Positions 18,944 through 27,039 of a stretch of DNA of 38,368 nucleotides are shown here, piece after piece. Source of the stretch: Candidatus Paceibacter sp. (GTDB lineage: Bacteria; Patescibacteriota; Minisyncoccia; Phycocordibacterales; GCA-2747955); NCBI GenBank assembly GCA_014237915.1, contig JABACC010000001.1:1-38368 (forward strand), given 5' to 3'. Numbering within the stretch: position 1 is the stretch's first letter; every line of letters starts with the position of its first letter. The position numbers and the translations under genes were made by a program. The notes beneath the pieces were generated by a model. That model was given only the letters and a program-made list of their open reading frames with translations, searched no databases and was not told where the DNA came from.

Positions 18944-18993
18944 GGTCTTTCTTTAAAAAAGATCGTGGAGAAATCCATATTATTAAAAAGACT
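18944..18993 (+). promoter_or_regulatory. Structured rplD 5' leader
   Basis: Outer stem GGUCUUU (18944-18950) / AAAGACU (18987-18993) enclosing GUGGA-GAAA-UCCAU (18965-18978), a stem with a GNRA tetraloop. Confidence 0.5.
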
Positions 18994-19029
18994 GAAAAAA
19001 AAATTTAGTAAGTCGATAATTAAAATTTT

Positions 19030-19686
19030 ATGAAAGCAGTAGTATATAATTTTTCAGGAAAAAAATCAGGGGATGTAGAATTACCAGATGAAATTTTTTC
19101 TGTTCCTTTTAAAAATGACTTAGTTCACGAAGTTGTAGTTTCTTCAAATTCAAACAAAAGACAAGTTATTGCACATACAAAAGGAAGAGGAGAAGTAAGA
19201 GGAGGAGGTAAAAAACCTTGGAAACAAAAAGGAACAGGTAGGGCAAGACACGGATCTTCAAGATCACCAATTTGGAAAGGCGGAGGAGTTACTTTTGGGC
19301 CAACAAATGAAAAAAACTTTTCAAAAAAAATAAACAAAAAAGCCAAAAGAGCTGCTTTGTATTCAGTTTTAGCTCAAAAAAACAGAGATGGGGAAATTTT
19401 ATTTATTGAAAATTTTTCTTTAAAAGAGCCAAAAACAAAAGAGGCTTTAAATATTTTAGAAAATTTTTCAAAAATAGATGGATTTTCTGATATTTTAACA
19501 AAAAAGAAAAATTCAGCTTTAATCACAAACACAGAAATTAATCCAAATAATTTAAAATCTTTTTCTAATATTTCAGCTACTCAGCTTGATGAGTTTAGAA
19601 AGTTAAATATTTTAGATCTTTTGAAATACAAATATCTTGTTATTATTAGCCCAAAAGAGAGCATAGATTTTCTTTTATCTAAATAA
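19030..19686 (+). CDS. rplD: 50S ribosomal protein L4
   Basis: RQVIAHTKGRGEVRGGGKKPWKQKGTGRARHGSSRSPIWKGGGVTFGP. Confidence 0.98.
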   Translation: MKAVVYNFSGKKSGDVELPDEIFSVPFKNDLVHEVVVSSNSNKRQVIAHTKGRGEVRGGGKKPWKQKGTGRARHGSSRSPIWKGGGVTFGPTNEKNFSKKINKKAKRAALYSVLAQKNRDGEILFIENFSLKEPKTKEALNILENFSKIDGFSDILTKKKNSALITNTEINPNNLKSFSNISATQLDEFRKLNILDLLKYKYLVIISPKESIDFLLSK

Positions 19687-19697
19687 ATTTTAAGCTT

Positions 19698-19982
19698 ATG
19701 AATTTAAACACCAAAAAAATAGTAATCAAAAAACCTATGGTAACTGAAAAAACTGCAGGCCTTTCTGATAAAAATATTTATACTTTTGAAGTTACTCCCG
19801 AAGCCACTAAATCAGAAATAAAAAAAGAAATTTTTGAAATATACAAAGTAAAGCCAGTTAGAGTAAATATTGCAAAAAAACCAAATAAAAAAACTTTCAT
19901 TAGAGGTAGAGTTGGAGAAAAAACAGGTTTTAAAAAAGCTTATGTTTATCTTAAAAAAGGAGATACTATAAAAGTAGTATAA
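19698..19982 (+). CDS. rplW: 50S ribosomal protein L23
   Basis: IKKPMVTEKTAGLSDKNIYTFEVTPEATKSEIKKEIFEIYKVKPVRVNI. Confidence 0.96.
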   Translation: MNLNTKKIVIKKPMVTEKTAGLSDKNIYTFEVTPEATKSEIKKEIFEIYKVKPVRVNIAKKPNKKTFIRGRVGEKTGFKKAYVYLKKGDTIKVV

Positions 19983-20039
19983 AAAATTATTAATCATTAT
20001 TAAAATATCTAGAAAAAACTAGGAAAATAAATAAATATT

Positions 20040-20882
20040 ATGAAAAGAATTAAACCAAACACACCGGGGCAAAGAGGAATGACTTTTGTTTCTTACAAAA
20101 AAACTTTAACTAAAACAAAGCCACACAAAGCACTTACTAAAGGTAGAAAAAATAATTCATCAAGAAATAGCGATGGAAGAATTACAATTAGATTTAGAGG
20201 AGGGGGAGTAAAAAGAAGTTACAGAGACGTTGATTTTAAATATGATAAAAAAGATATTCCTGCAAAAATTGAAACAGTGGAATATGACCCTTTCAGATCT
20301 GCTTTTATCTCACTTGTTTGTTATAACGACGGAGAGAGAAGATATATAGTCTCTCCAAAAGGAATCAAGGTTGGAGACAATATTATTGTTTCAGAAAAAG
20401 CTGAAGTAAAAACAGGAAATAGAATGATGTTAAAAAATATCCCTTCAGGAATTTTTGTACACAATGTGGAAATAAAACCAAACGGAGGTGCAAAAATGGC
20501 ACGTTCAGCAGGATCTGGACTTGAAGTTTTAGGTGTTGATGGAGACAAAGTTCAAATTAAAATGCCTTCAGGAGAAATTAGAATTGTTTTAGCTGATTGC
20601 TACGCTTCAGTTGGAAATGTTTCAAACGATGAACATAAACTTGTAAATATTGGAAAAGCCGGAAGAGCAAGAAAAATGGGAAGAAGGCCGAGAGTTAGAG
20701 GTTCAGCCATGAACGCAGTAGACCATCCATACGGAGGAGGAGAAGGAAAAGCGGGAATAGGAAGAAGAAGACTTGTTACAAAATGGGGAAAACCCGCAGG
20801 AAAAGGTCAAAAAACTAGAAAACCTAAAAAATATTCAAACGCTCTTATTGTCAAAAGAAGAAAGGTTGGAAAGAGGAAGTAA
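20040..20882 (+). CDS. rplB: 50S ribosomal protein L2
   Basis: NSDGRITIRFRGGGVKRSYR...VRGSAMNAVDHPYGGGEGKAGIGRR. Confidence 0.99.
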   Translation: MKRIKPNTPGQRGMTFVSYKKTLTKTKPHKALTKGRKNNSSRNSDGRITIRFRGGGVKRSYRDVDFKYDKKDIPAKIETVEYDPFRSAFISLVCYNDGERRYIVSPKGIKVGDNIIVSEKAEVKTGNRMMLKNIPSGIFVHNVEIKPNGGAKMARSAGSGLEVLGVDGDKVQIKMPSGEIRIVLADCYASVGNVSNDEHKLVNIGKAGRARKMGRRPRVRGSAMNAVDHPYGGGEGKAGIGRRRLVTKWGKPAGKGQKTRKPKKYSNALIVKRRKVGKRK

Positions 20883-20904
20883 AATAATAATTTAAAAATT
20901 GTAG

Positions 20905-20936
20905 AAAAAAAAGTGGCTGATAAGCCACTTTTTTTC
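20905..20936 (+). terminator. Terminator after rplB
   Basis: AAAAAAAGTGGCT-GATA-AGCCACTTTTTTT. Confidence 0.88.
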
Positions 20937-20947
20937 CTGCAATTTTT
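20930..20947. repeat. 18-bp direct repeat, left copy
   Basis: TTTTTTCCTGCAATTTTT, identical to 21711-21728. Confidence 0.9.
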
Positions 20948-20955
20948 GAGCCTCT

Positions 20956-21258
20956 CTATGAATTATAAGTAACCACTCCTTCTAAATGTTCCATTTCCAC
21001 GGATTCGATATCTATCATATTCATCCACCTTTCTCCACCCTCAAAAATTTCAAAAGATTTTATTGCATTTTTTGCTTTTTCCATATCTTCCCACTCGACT
21101 AGATCAAAACAATATTCGTTATTTGAGAATGCTGTTTTTCTCGAAATAAAACCATCTTGCTTTTTTAAAAACAAATCGTGAATCGCTCTAGTTTCTTTTA
21201 AGAAGTCTTCTTTTTTTGTGTCTTTTTTTAACTTAAATTTAACAAATTCTAAAATCAT
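20956..21258 (-). CDS. Dimeric alpha/beta-barrel (ABM/Dabb-like) small protein
   Basis: MILEFVKFKLKKDTKKEDFLKETRAIHDLFLKKQDGFISRKTAF...DLVEWEDMEKAKNA pattern; divergent from the HxlR regulator. Confidence 0.65.
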   Translation of the reverse strand: MILEFVKFKLKKDTKKEDFLKETRAIHDLFLKKQDGFISRKTAFSNNEYCFDLVEWEDMEKAKNAIKSFEIFEGGERWMNMIDIESVEMEHLEGVVTYNS

Positions 21259-21319
21259 TATAGTTTAAACATTATTATTTTTTTAATAAACCCTTTATCA
21301 GAGTTGTTTTATATTGTAA

Positions 21320-21360
21320 TACTAAGTAACTTTTAGTACAATACTTACCAAAAAGTAAGT
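21320..21360. promoter_or_regulatory. Candidate HxlR operator: two inverted repeats
   Basis: TACTAA-gtaactt-TTAGTA (21320-21338) and ACTTAC-caaaaa-GTAAGT (21343-21360) in the divergent intergenic region. Confidence 0.65.
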
Positions 21361-21368
21361 AATAAAAA

Positions 21369-21710
21369 ATGTTTAGAAGAGGAAATAAAAAATATTCTTG
21401 TCCATTAGAGGTAACTTTAGATATTTTAGGTGGATCAAGAAAGTGTTTAATATTGTGGTTCTTACATGAAAATAAAAAACAGAGATACGGTGAGATTAAA
21501 AGGTTTATTAATAATAATTCTATTAAAAATGTATCTGATAAAATGCTTATACATTCCTTAAATCAATTAATTGAGGATAAAATAGTTTCAAAAAAAATAT
21601 ACCCAGTAATGCCACCCAAAACAGAATACTCTCTAACAAGAATTGGACTAAAATCCAAAAAACTAATTAATTCTTTAGAAAATTTTGGTACAAATTTTTT
21701 AGATAAATAA
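21369..21710 (+). CDS. HxlR-family winged-helix regulator
   Basis: CPLEVTLDILGGSRKCLILWFLHENKKQRYGEIKR...VSDKMLIHSLNQLIEDKIVSKKIYPVMPPKTEYSLTRIG. Confidence 0.9.
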   Translation: MFRRGNKKYSCPLEVTLDILGGSRKCLILWFLHENKKQRYGEIKRFINNNSIKNVSDKMLIHSLNQLIEDKIVSKKIYPVMPPKTEYSLTRIGLKSKKLINSLENFGTNFLDK

Positions 21711-21728
21711 TTTTTTCCTGCAATTTTT
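21711..21728. repeat. 18-bp direct repeat, right copy
   Basis: TTTTTTCCTGCAATTTTT, directly after the HxlR stop codon. Confidence 0.9.
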
Positions 21729-21778
21729 TAAAGTTTGATATAATGTTAAATATTATTAAATTAATTTTTTAAAATATT

Positions 21779-22309
21779 ATGTTAAAAGAAGGAGATAAAG
21801 TTCCAGAAGTTATTTTTAAAACAAGGGTAAGAGATGAATCTTTAGGAGGAGAAAACCCTTTTAAATGGGTGGATCTTTCAACCAATGAGGTTTTTTCTGG
21901 AAAGAAAGTTGTAGTTTTTTCTCTACCGGGGGCATTTACACCAACTTGTTCATCAAGTCATCTACCAGGATTTGATGAAAAATATGAAGAATTTAAAGCT
22001 TTGGGTGTTGATGAAATTATTTGCGTGTCAGTAAATGACGCTTTTGTTATGTATAAATGGGGGCAAGATCAGGGAAATAAAAACATTTTCTTACTTCCTG
22101 ATGGAAACGCTGAATTTACAGACAAAATGGGAATGCTTGTAAAAAAAGAAAATCTTGGTTTTGGTTCAAGATCTTGGAGATACTCAATGTTTGTTGAAGA
22201 TGGAGAAATAAAAAAAATGTTTACCGAAGACGGAATTTGTGATAATTTTGGAGCAGATCCTTTCGAAGTTTCAGACGCACAAACAATGATGGATTATTTA
22301 AAAAGTTAG
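21779..22309 (+). CDS. Peroxiredoxin-5 family thiol peroxidase
   Basis: FSLPGAFTPTCSSSHLPGFDEKYEEFKALGVDEIICVSVNDAFVM...DKMGMLVKKENLGFGSRSWRYSMFV. Confidence 0.95.
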   Translation: MLKEGDKVPEVIFKTRVRDESLGGENPFKWVDLSTNEVFSGKKVVVFSLPGAFTPTCSSSHLPGFDEKYEEFKALGVDEIICVSVNDAFVMYKWGQDQGNKNIFLLPDGNAEFTDKMGMLVKKENLGFGSRSWRYSMFVEDGEIKKMFTEDGICDNFGADPFEVSDAQTMMDYLKS

Positions 22310-22336
22310 AATCTTATTTTTTATTTTTTAAATAAA

Positions 22337-22374
22337 ATTTTGCGGGCCCCCTTCGGGGGCCCGCAAAATTTTAT
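22337..22374 (+). terminator. Terminator hairpin between prx and grx
   Basis: AAATAAAATTTTGCGGGCCCCC-TTC-GGGGGCCCGCAAAATTTTAT, long perfect stem. Confidence 0.8.
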
Positions 22375-22378
22375 ATGA

Positions 22379-22393
22379 TATAATAGAAAAATG
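22379..22393 (+). promoter_or_regulatory. -10 element TATAAT 6 nt upstream of ATG (predicted leaderless)
   Basis: TGATATAAT-agaaaa-ATG. Confidence 0.6.
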
Positions 22394-22627
22394 TTAATTT
22401 TGTATTCAAAAAAAGAGTGTCCTCACTGCGACAAAGTTAAAGATTTTTTTAAAGAAAATAAAATTTTATTTGAGGAAAAAAAGGTAGATCAAAATCCAGA
22501 TTTTAGAGAAGAGCTTTTGAAAAAAGGTAAAAAAGCCCAAGTCCCTTTTTTAGTAGACAATGTAAACTCCGTTTCTATGTATGAGTCTGGTAAAATTATT
22601 TTACACGTTGAAGAAAATTTTTTATAA
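22391..22627 (+). CDS. Glutaredoxin-like protein (CPHC)
   Basis: MLILYSKKECPHCDKVKDFFKENKILFEEKKVDQNPDFREELLKKGKKAQVPFLVD. Confidence 0.88.
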   Translation: MLILYSKKECPHCDKVKDFFKENKILFEEKKVDQNPDFREELLKKGKKAQVPFLVDNVNSVSMYESGKIILHVEENFL

Positions 22628-22632
22628 AAAAT

Positions 22633-23451
22633 ATGTTTATTTTAAAAAGATTAAAAATGTGGATTTTGTCGGGAGCTATACTTTTTTTTCTTTCGGTTTA
22701 TTATCCGCCACAAAGCGACAAACTTTGGGCAGAAGACCACGAAACTTTAGCAGAGATAGAAATTAATGGAGATGAAATTTATATAGAAAACGTAAGAGAT
22801 TTTTCTTATATTCTAAAAATGAAAGAAGATTATTATAACGAAAGTTACAATTTAAATTCTTTGGAAGAAGTAAATTATATTTTAACTCATTTTAAAAATC
22901 CTGCATTTGCACACGCATTTTTATCTTTTAATTTTGGAAATAAAAAATTAATTATCTCGGTGGAGGCCAGAAGAGAAGAAAACGAAGAATTTTCAATTTT
23001 AAAAGGTGCGTTTAGAGGGTATGAGCTAATATTTGTGTTGTCTTCAGAAGAAGACAGTCTTGGAAGAAGAATTTTTACAGACAAAGACGAAACTTATTTC
23101 TATACTTTAGATTTAACAGAAAAAGAGAAAAAAGATTTATTTTTAGGCTTTATGGAATTTGGAAAAGATCTTGAAAAAAATCCTCAATGGTATAACACTC
23201 TAACTTCGTCTTCCACTATTTTATTTTTTGATATTTTAAACAAAAACAGAGAAAGAGATGAAAAAATTTTTAAAGGTTTTGAGGTTTTTCTTCCAGCCTA
23301 TTCTGCAAAATATTTTTATGAAAATGAAATTTTAAAAGAAAACCCAAAAAATATAAATTCTTTAAATAAATGTTTAAACGATGTTTATGAAAATTCGGAA
23401 AACTTAAATAATTTTTCAAATAATTTAAGAGTTTGCGCTTCTAAATCTTAA
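22633..23451 (+). CDS. Exported DUF4105/Lnb-N-like protein
   Basis: N-terminal signal; HAFLSFNFGNKKLIISVEARREENEEFSILKGAFRGYELIFVLSSEEDSLGRRI. Confidence 0.7.
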   Translation: MFILKRLKMWILSGAILFFLSVYYPPQSDKLWAEDHETLAEIEINGDEIYIENVRDFSYILKMKEDYYNESYNLNSLEEVNYILTHFKNPAFAHAFLSFNFGNKKLIISVEARREENEEFSILKGAFRGYELIFVLSSEEDSLGRRIFTDKDETYFYTLDLTEKEKKDLFLGFMEFGKDLEKNPQWYNTLTSSSTILFFDILNKNRERDEKIFKGFEVFLPAYSAKYFYENEILKENPKNINSLNKCLNDVYENSENLNNFSNNLRVCASKS

Positions 23452-23827
23452 ATTTTTTGTGAATTTTTTTTTCCCACTCATTCATTTTTTTTCCGTGATC
23501 AAAGCCTAAAAGATGAACACACCCATGAGCAAACAAAAGTTCTAAAAAATTATTTTCTTTTCTGGAAAAATTTTCAGCATTTTTATAAGCTTTTTCTTTG
23601 TTTATAAAAATTTCTCCTAAATTTTTATTTATAGAAAAAGACAAAATATCGGTGGATTTATTTTTTTTTCTATATTGAAAATTTAATTTTTTTGATTTTT
23701 TTTCTCCAATCCACACAAGAGAGAGTTCGTAATTTTTTCCTAAAACAAAATCTTTTATTTCTACAAACTTTTTTTTATTTATTTTTGGAATATTTTCTTT
23801 TTTTATCGTTGAGTGTATTTCAAGCAT
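23441..23827 (-). CDS. ybeY: Endoribonuclease YbeY
   Basis: STDILSFSINKNLGEIFIN...LFAHGCVHLLGFDHGKKMNEWEKKI (HGxxHLxGxDH motif); overlaps the infC 3' end. Confidence 0.92.
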   Translation of the reverse strand: MLEIHSTIKKENIPKINKKKFVEIKDFVLGKNYELSLVWIGEKKSKKLNFQYRKKNKSTDILSFSINKNLGEIFINKEKAYKNAENFSRKENNFLELLFAHGCVHLLGFDHGKKMNEWEKKIHKKFKI

Positions 23828-24416
23828 TTTTATCTTTGCTTTTTTTTGTAGGTTTTTTATTGTCTTCCGATGAAAGACTTTTCTTGTTTGATTTTTCTAA
23901 AATCATGGTCATTCCTTTTGGAGATTTTTTTGGCCCATCAGCAATTTTGTAGTTTTCTGTTACTAAAAGTAAAATTCTGTTTAATCTTTGTTTTAAAAAA
24001 TTTTCTTCCATATATTTTGATCTTCCTCTTAAAAAAAGATCGAGCTTAACTCTGTTTCCTTCTTTTAGCCAAGTTGAAATATTTTTAGCTTTTAAAGATA
24101 AATCTCCGTCTCCAGTTCCGGGTTTTATTTGAATTGTTTTTGTTTCTGTTAATTTAGTTTTAGCTTTTATATCTCTATCTTTTTTCTTTTTTTCGTATTT
24201 AAATTTTCCGTAATCAGTAATTTTAACAATAGGAGGTTTTGAGTTACCCGATATTTCCACAAGATCAAAATTTAAAGAATTTGCTTTTTTTAGAGCGTCG
24301 TACGAGCTCATAACCCCAAGCATTGAACCATCATCGTTTAAAACTTTTACTTCAGGATAGCGGATTTGTTCATTTATTCTAAGCTGTTCTTCTCTTTTTT
24401 TTCTTTTTTTCATCAA
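23820..24416 (-). CDS. infC: Translation initiation factor IF-3
   Basis: LRINEQIRYPEVKVLNDDGSMLGVMSSYDALKKANSLNFDLVEISGNSKPPIVKITDYGKFKYEKKKK. Confidence 0.96.
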   Translation of the reverse strand: MMKKRKKREEQLRINEQIRYPEVKVLNDDGSMLGVMSSYDALKKANSLNFDLVEISGNSKPPIVKITDYGKFKYEKKKKDRDIKAKTKLTETKTIQIKPGTGDGDLSLKAKNISTWLKEGNRVKLDLFLRGRSKYMEENFLKQRLNRILLLVTENYKIADGPKKSPKGMTMILEKSNKKSLSSEDNKKPTKKSKDKNA

Positions 24417-24525
24417 TTTATTTTTTTTAGATTATTTTTGTATAGGGAATTATAGCATAGAAAAATATGAAAAATTTTAGAGAAAAATTTGTATTTTTTT
24501 AATTTTCTGATAAAATTTTTAAATT

Positions 24526-24840
24526 ATGAAATTTGCTGTAATAGAAACAGGAGGTAAACAATATAAAGTTTTAGAAGGAGATTCTATAAAAATAGAAAAA
24601 CTTTCAGGTGAAAACAAAGAAGGTTCAAAAATTACTTTTGACCAAGTTGTTTTATTTGATGACGGTTCTAAAACCGAGCTTGGAGCCCCCTATGTTTCTG
24701 GAAAAAAAGTTGAAGGAAAATTTTTAAAAGAAGAGAGAGATAAAAAGATAAGAATTCAAAAATTTAAGTCAAAGTCTAATTACGATAAAATAATAGGACA
24801 CAGACAAACACATAGTTTTGTAGAAATTACAAAAATATAA
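24526..24840 (+). CDS. rplU: 50S ribosomal protein L21
   Basis: MKFAVIETGGKQYKVLEGDSIKIEKL...KKIRIQKFKSKSNYDKIIGHRQTHSFVEI. Confidence 0.97.
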   Translation: MKFAVIETGGKQYKVLEGDSIKIEKLSGENKEGSKITFDQVVLFDDGSKTELGAPYVSGKKVEGKFLKEERDKKIRIQKFKSKSNYDKIIGHRQTHSFVEITKI

Positions 24841-24860
24841 AATTTTTCTTAAAATAAAAA

Positions 24861-24910
24861 ATATAAAAAGCAGTGTAAAATTTAATTTTACACTGCTTTT
24901 TATATTTTTT
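24861..24910. terminator. Perfect 22-bp-arm palindromic terminator after rplU
   Basis: atataaaaagcagtgtaaaatt-t-aattttacactgctttttatat + tttttt. Confidence 0.88.
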
Positions 24911-24912
24911 GT

Positions 24913-24927
24913 TATAATTTAAAAATG
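24913..24927 (+). promoter_or_regulatory. -10 element TATAAT 6 nt upstream of the argS ATG (predicted leaderless)
   Basis: TATAAT-ttaaaa-ATG. Confidence 0.6.
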
Positions 24928-26598
24928 AAAAAAATAGAAAATATAATTTTAGACTTACTTAAAAATTCTTTAAAGGAAAATAATTTTCAGATAGAAATAG
25001 ATTTAGAAAATTTGGAACATCCAAAAAATTTAGAAATGGGAGATTTTTCTTCAAATATTGCAATGGTTTTAGCTAAAGAAAGTGGAAAAAATCTGCGTGA
25101 ATTTGCGGAGCAAATTCACGCTAAAATAAAACCTCACATATATATAAAAAAAATAGAAACAGCAGGAGCAGGATTTTTAAACTTTTTTCTTTCTAATAAA
25201 TTTTTTTCTGATTTTTTAAAAAATGAAAAAAATTTAAAAATACAAAAAAAACTTTCAGGAGAAAAAATACTTTTAGAGCATTCCAGCCCAAATCTTTTCA
25301 AACCTCTTCATGTGGGGCATTTGGTCAATAATTCCATCGGAGAGTCGCTAGGAAGAGTTTTTTCTTATTCTGGGGCAGATTTAACACAAGTTTCCTTTCC
25401 ATCAGATGTTTCTCCAGGAATTGCTAAAACAGTTTGGGCTTTAAAAAAAGAAGGAAAAAATAAAAATTTCTCCCTCTCGGATATAGCAGAAGCTTATGTC
25501 TATGGAACAAAAAAATATCAAGAAGATGAAAATATAAAAAAAGAAGTAAGACAAATAAATAAAGAAATTTATGAAAAAACAGAAGGGGAAAATTTAAAAA
25601 TTTACGAATATGGGAAAAATCTTTCTTTAGAGCATTTTAAAGAAATAACTTCAAAATTAGGATCTTCCTTTGATGGTTTTATTTTTGAATCAGAGTCGGA
25701 GGAGCTTGGAAAAAAATTAGTAAAAGAAAATATTGGAAAAATTTTTAAAGGCTCAGATGGAGCAATAATTTTTGAAGGTTCAAAATTTGGTCTTTTTGAT
25801 AATGTTTTTATAAACTCTGATGATTTTGGAACATATTTAGCTAAAGATTTTGGATTAATTAATATAAAAAATGAAAAATATAATTTTGATAAATCTTTTA
25901 CAATTGCTGATGTGGAGCAAAAAGATCATTTTAAATTGGTAAAAAAATCTTATGAAATTTTTGATAAAAAAGTTTCAGATAAATTTATTTTTCTTTCTCA
26001 TGGAAGAATGAGTTTTTCAGGGCAAGAAAAAATTTCTTCAAGATATGGAAATGTTCCGTTGGTTTTTGATCTTTTAGAAAAATCTTCCGAAAAAGTGAAA
26101 GAAAAAAATCCTGAACTTTCAGATGAGGAAGTAGAAAAAATTTCTATAGCGTGTTTGAAATATGCAATTTTGAAAGTTTCATCTGGAAAAAATATTGTTT
26201 TTGATTTTGAAAAAGCTTTAGATTTTTCTGGAGACTCTGGCGCTTACCTTTTATATTCACTTGTTAGAGCAAAATCTATTTTAAAAAAAGCTGGTGATTT
26301 TGAAAAAAATTCTCAAGTTTCAGATTTTGAAAAAAATTCTCAAGTTTCAGATTTTGAAAAAATTTTATACAGGTTTGAAGAACAAGTGGAAAAATCCCTG
26401 CGGGATTTTTCCCCCCACCACATAGCAAATTATTTATACGATTTAGCTCAAGAATTTTCTTCTTTTTATGAAAAAACAAAAATTTTGGATTCAGAAAATT
26501 CAGATTATTTGTATAATTTAAAACTTGTAGAAAAATTTTCAAAAACTTTAGAAAAAGGTTTGGAACTTTTAGCTATAGAAAAAGTTGAAAAAATGTAA
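24925..26598 (+). CDS. argS: Arginyl-tRNA synthetase
   Basis: EHSSPNLFKPLHVGHLVNNSIGESLGRV (HVGH), ...FLSHGRMSFSGQEKISSRYGNVP; C-terminal DALR region. Confidence 0.95.
   Translation: MKKIENIILDLLKNSLKENNFQIEIDLENLEHPKNLEMGDFSSNIAMVLAKESGKNLREFAEQIHAKIKPHIYIKKIETAGAGFLNFFLSNKFFSDFLKNEKNLKIQKKLSGEKILLEHSSPNLFKPLHVGHLVNNSIGESLGRVFSYSGADLTQVSFPSDVSPGIAKTVWALKKEGKNKNFSLSDIAEAYVYGTKKYQEDENIKKEVRQINKEIYEKTEGENLKIYEYGKNLSLEHFKEITSKLGSSFDGFIFESESEELGKKLVKENIGKIFKGSDGAIIFEGSKFGLFDNVFINSDDFGTYLAKDFGLINIKNEKYNFDKSFTIADVEQKDHFKLVKKSYEIFDKKVSDKFIFLSHGRMSFSGQEKISSRYGNVPLVFDLLEKSSEKVKEKNPELSDEEVEKISIACLKYAILKVSSGKNIVFDFEKALDFSGDSGAYLLYSLVRAKSILKKAGDFEKNSQVSDFEKNSQVSDFEKILYRFEEQVEKSLRDFSPHHIANYLYDLAQEFSSFYEKTKILDSENSDYLYNLKLVEKFSKTLEKGLELLAIEKVEKM
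26296..26361 (+). repeat. 27-bp tandem repeat (DFEKNSQVS, 2.4 copies) inside argS
   Basis: gattttgaaaaaaattctcaagtttca x2 then gattttgaaaaa. Confidence 0.9.
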
Positions 26599-27003
26599 GA
26601 AAAATAAATTTAAGTAAAAAACCTCCTCTTTTTTTGGCCAGCCTGCATCAAATCCTGCTGTGCAGGAATGAGGAATTTTAGTAGGAATACCCCCGCCCAT
26701 TTTGGTAATTGCCGCTTCGCTTACTATTTCGACGCAGGTTTTGCGCGTCTCACTTTTAAGCAAGGCCGCTACCAAATGGCAGGGTTTCGGCAGGCTTGGG
26801 AATGATCGCTCCTCATCAATGATAAGGCTTTTGCAAACCACCATGGTTGCATGGTTTGCTGCATGATTTTTAGAATCCTCCACAGCCAGAGGCCCATAAT
26901 AAACATATTTCATTGTGAGAGAAAGAGATATTATTCCAATTGTCATAAAAAAACAAACAAAGAACAAAACGAAACACAGTTCGTCTGAGTCTTCTTTTTT
27001 CAT
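26569..27003 (-). CDS. Membrane-anchored Cys-containing protein of unknown function; compositional outlier
   Basis: N-terminal TM (LCFVLFFVCFFMTIGIISLSL), SD AGAAAGGA upstream, TTGACT promoter; clearly more GC-rich than flanks. Confidence 0.65.
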   Translation of the reverse strand: MKKEDSDELCFVLFFVCFFMTIGIISLSLTMKYVYYGPLAVEDSKNHAANHATMVVCKSLIIDEERSFPSLPKPCHLVAALLKSETRKTCVEIVSEAAITKMGGGIPTKIPHSCTAGFDAGWPKKEEVFYLNLFFLHFFNFFYS

Positions 27004-27039
27004 TTTTTTTCCTTTCTTTTTTAACTCAACCCCAAAATA

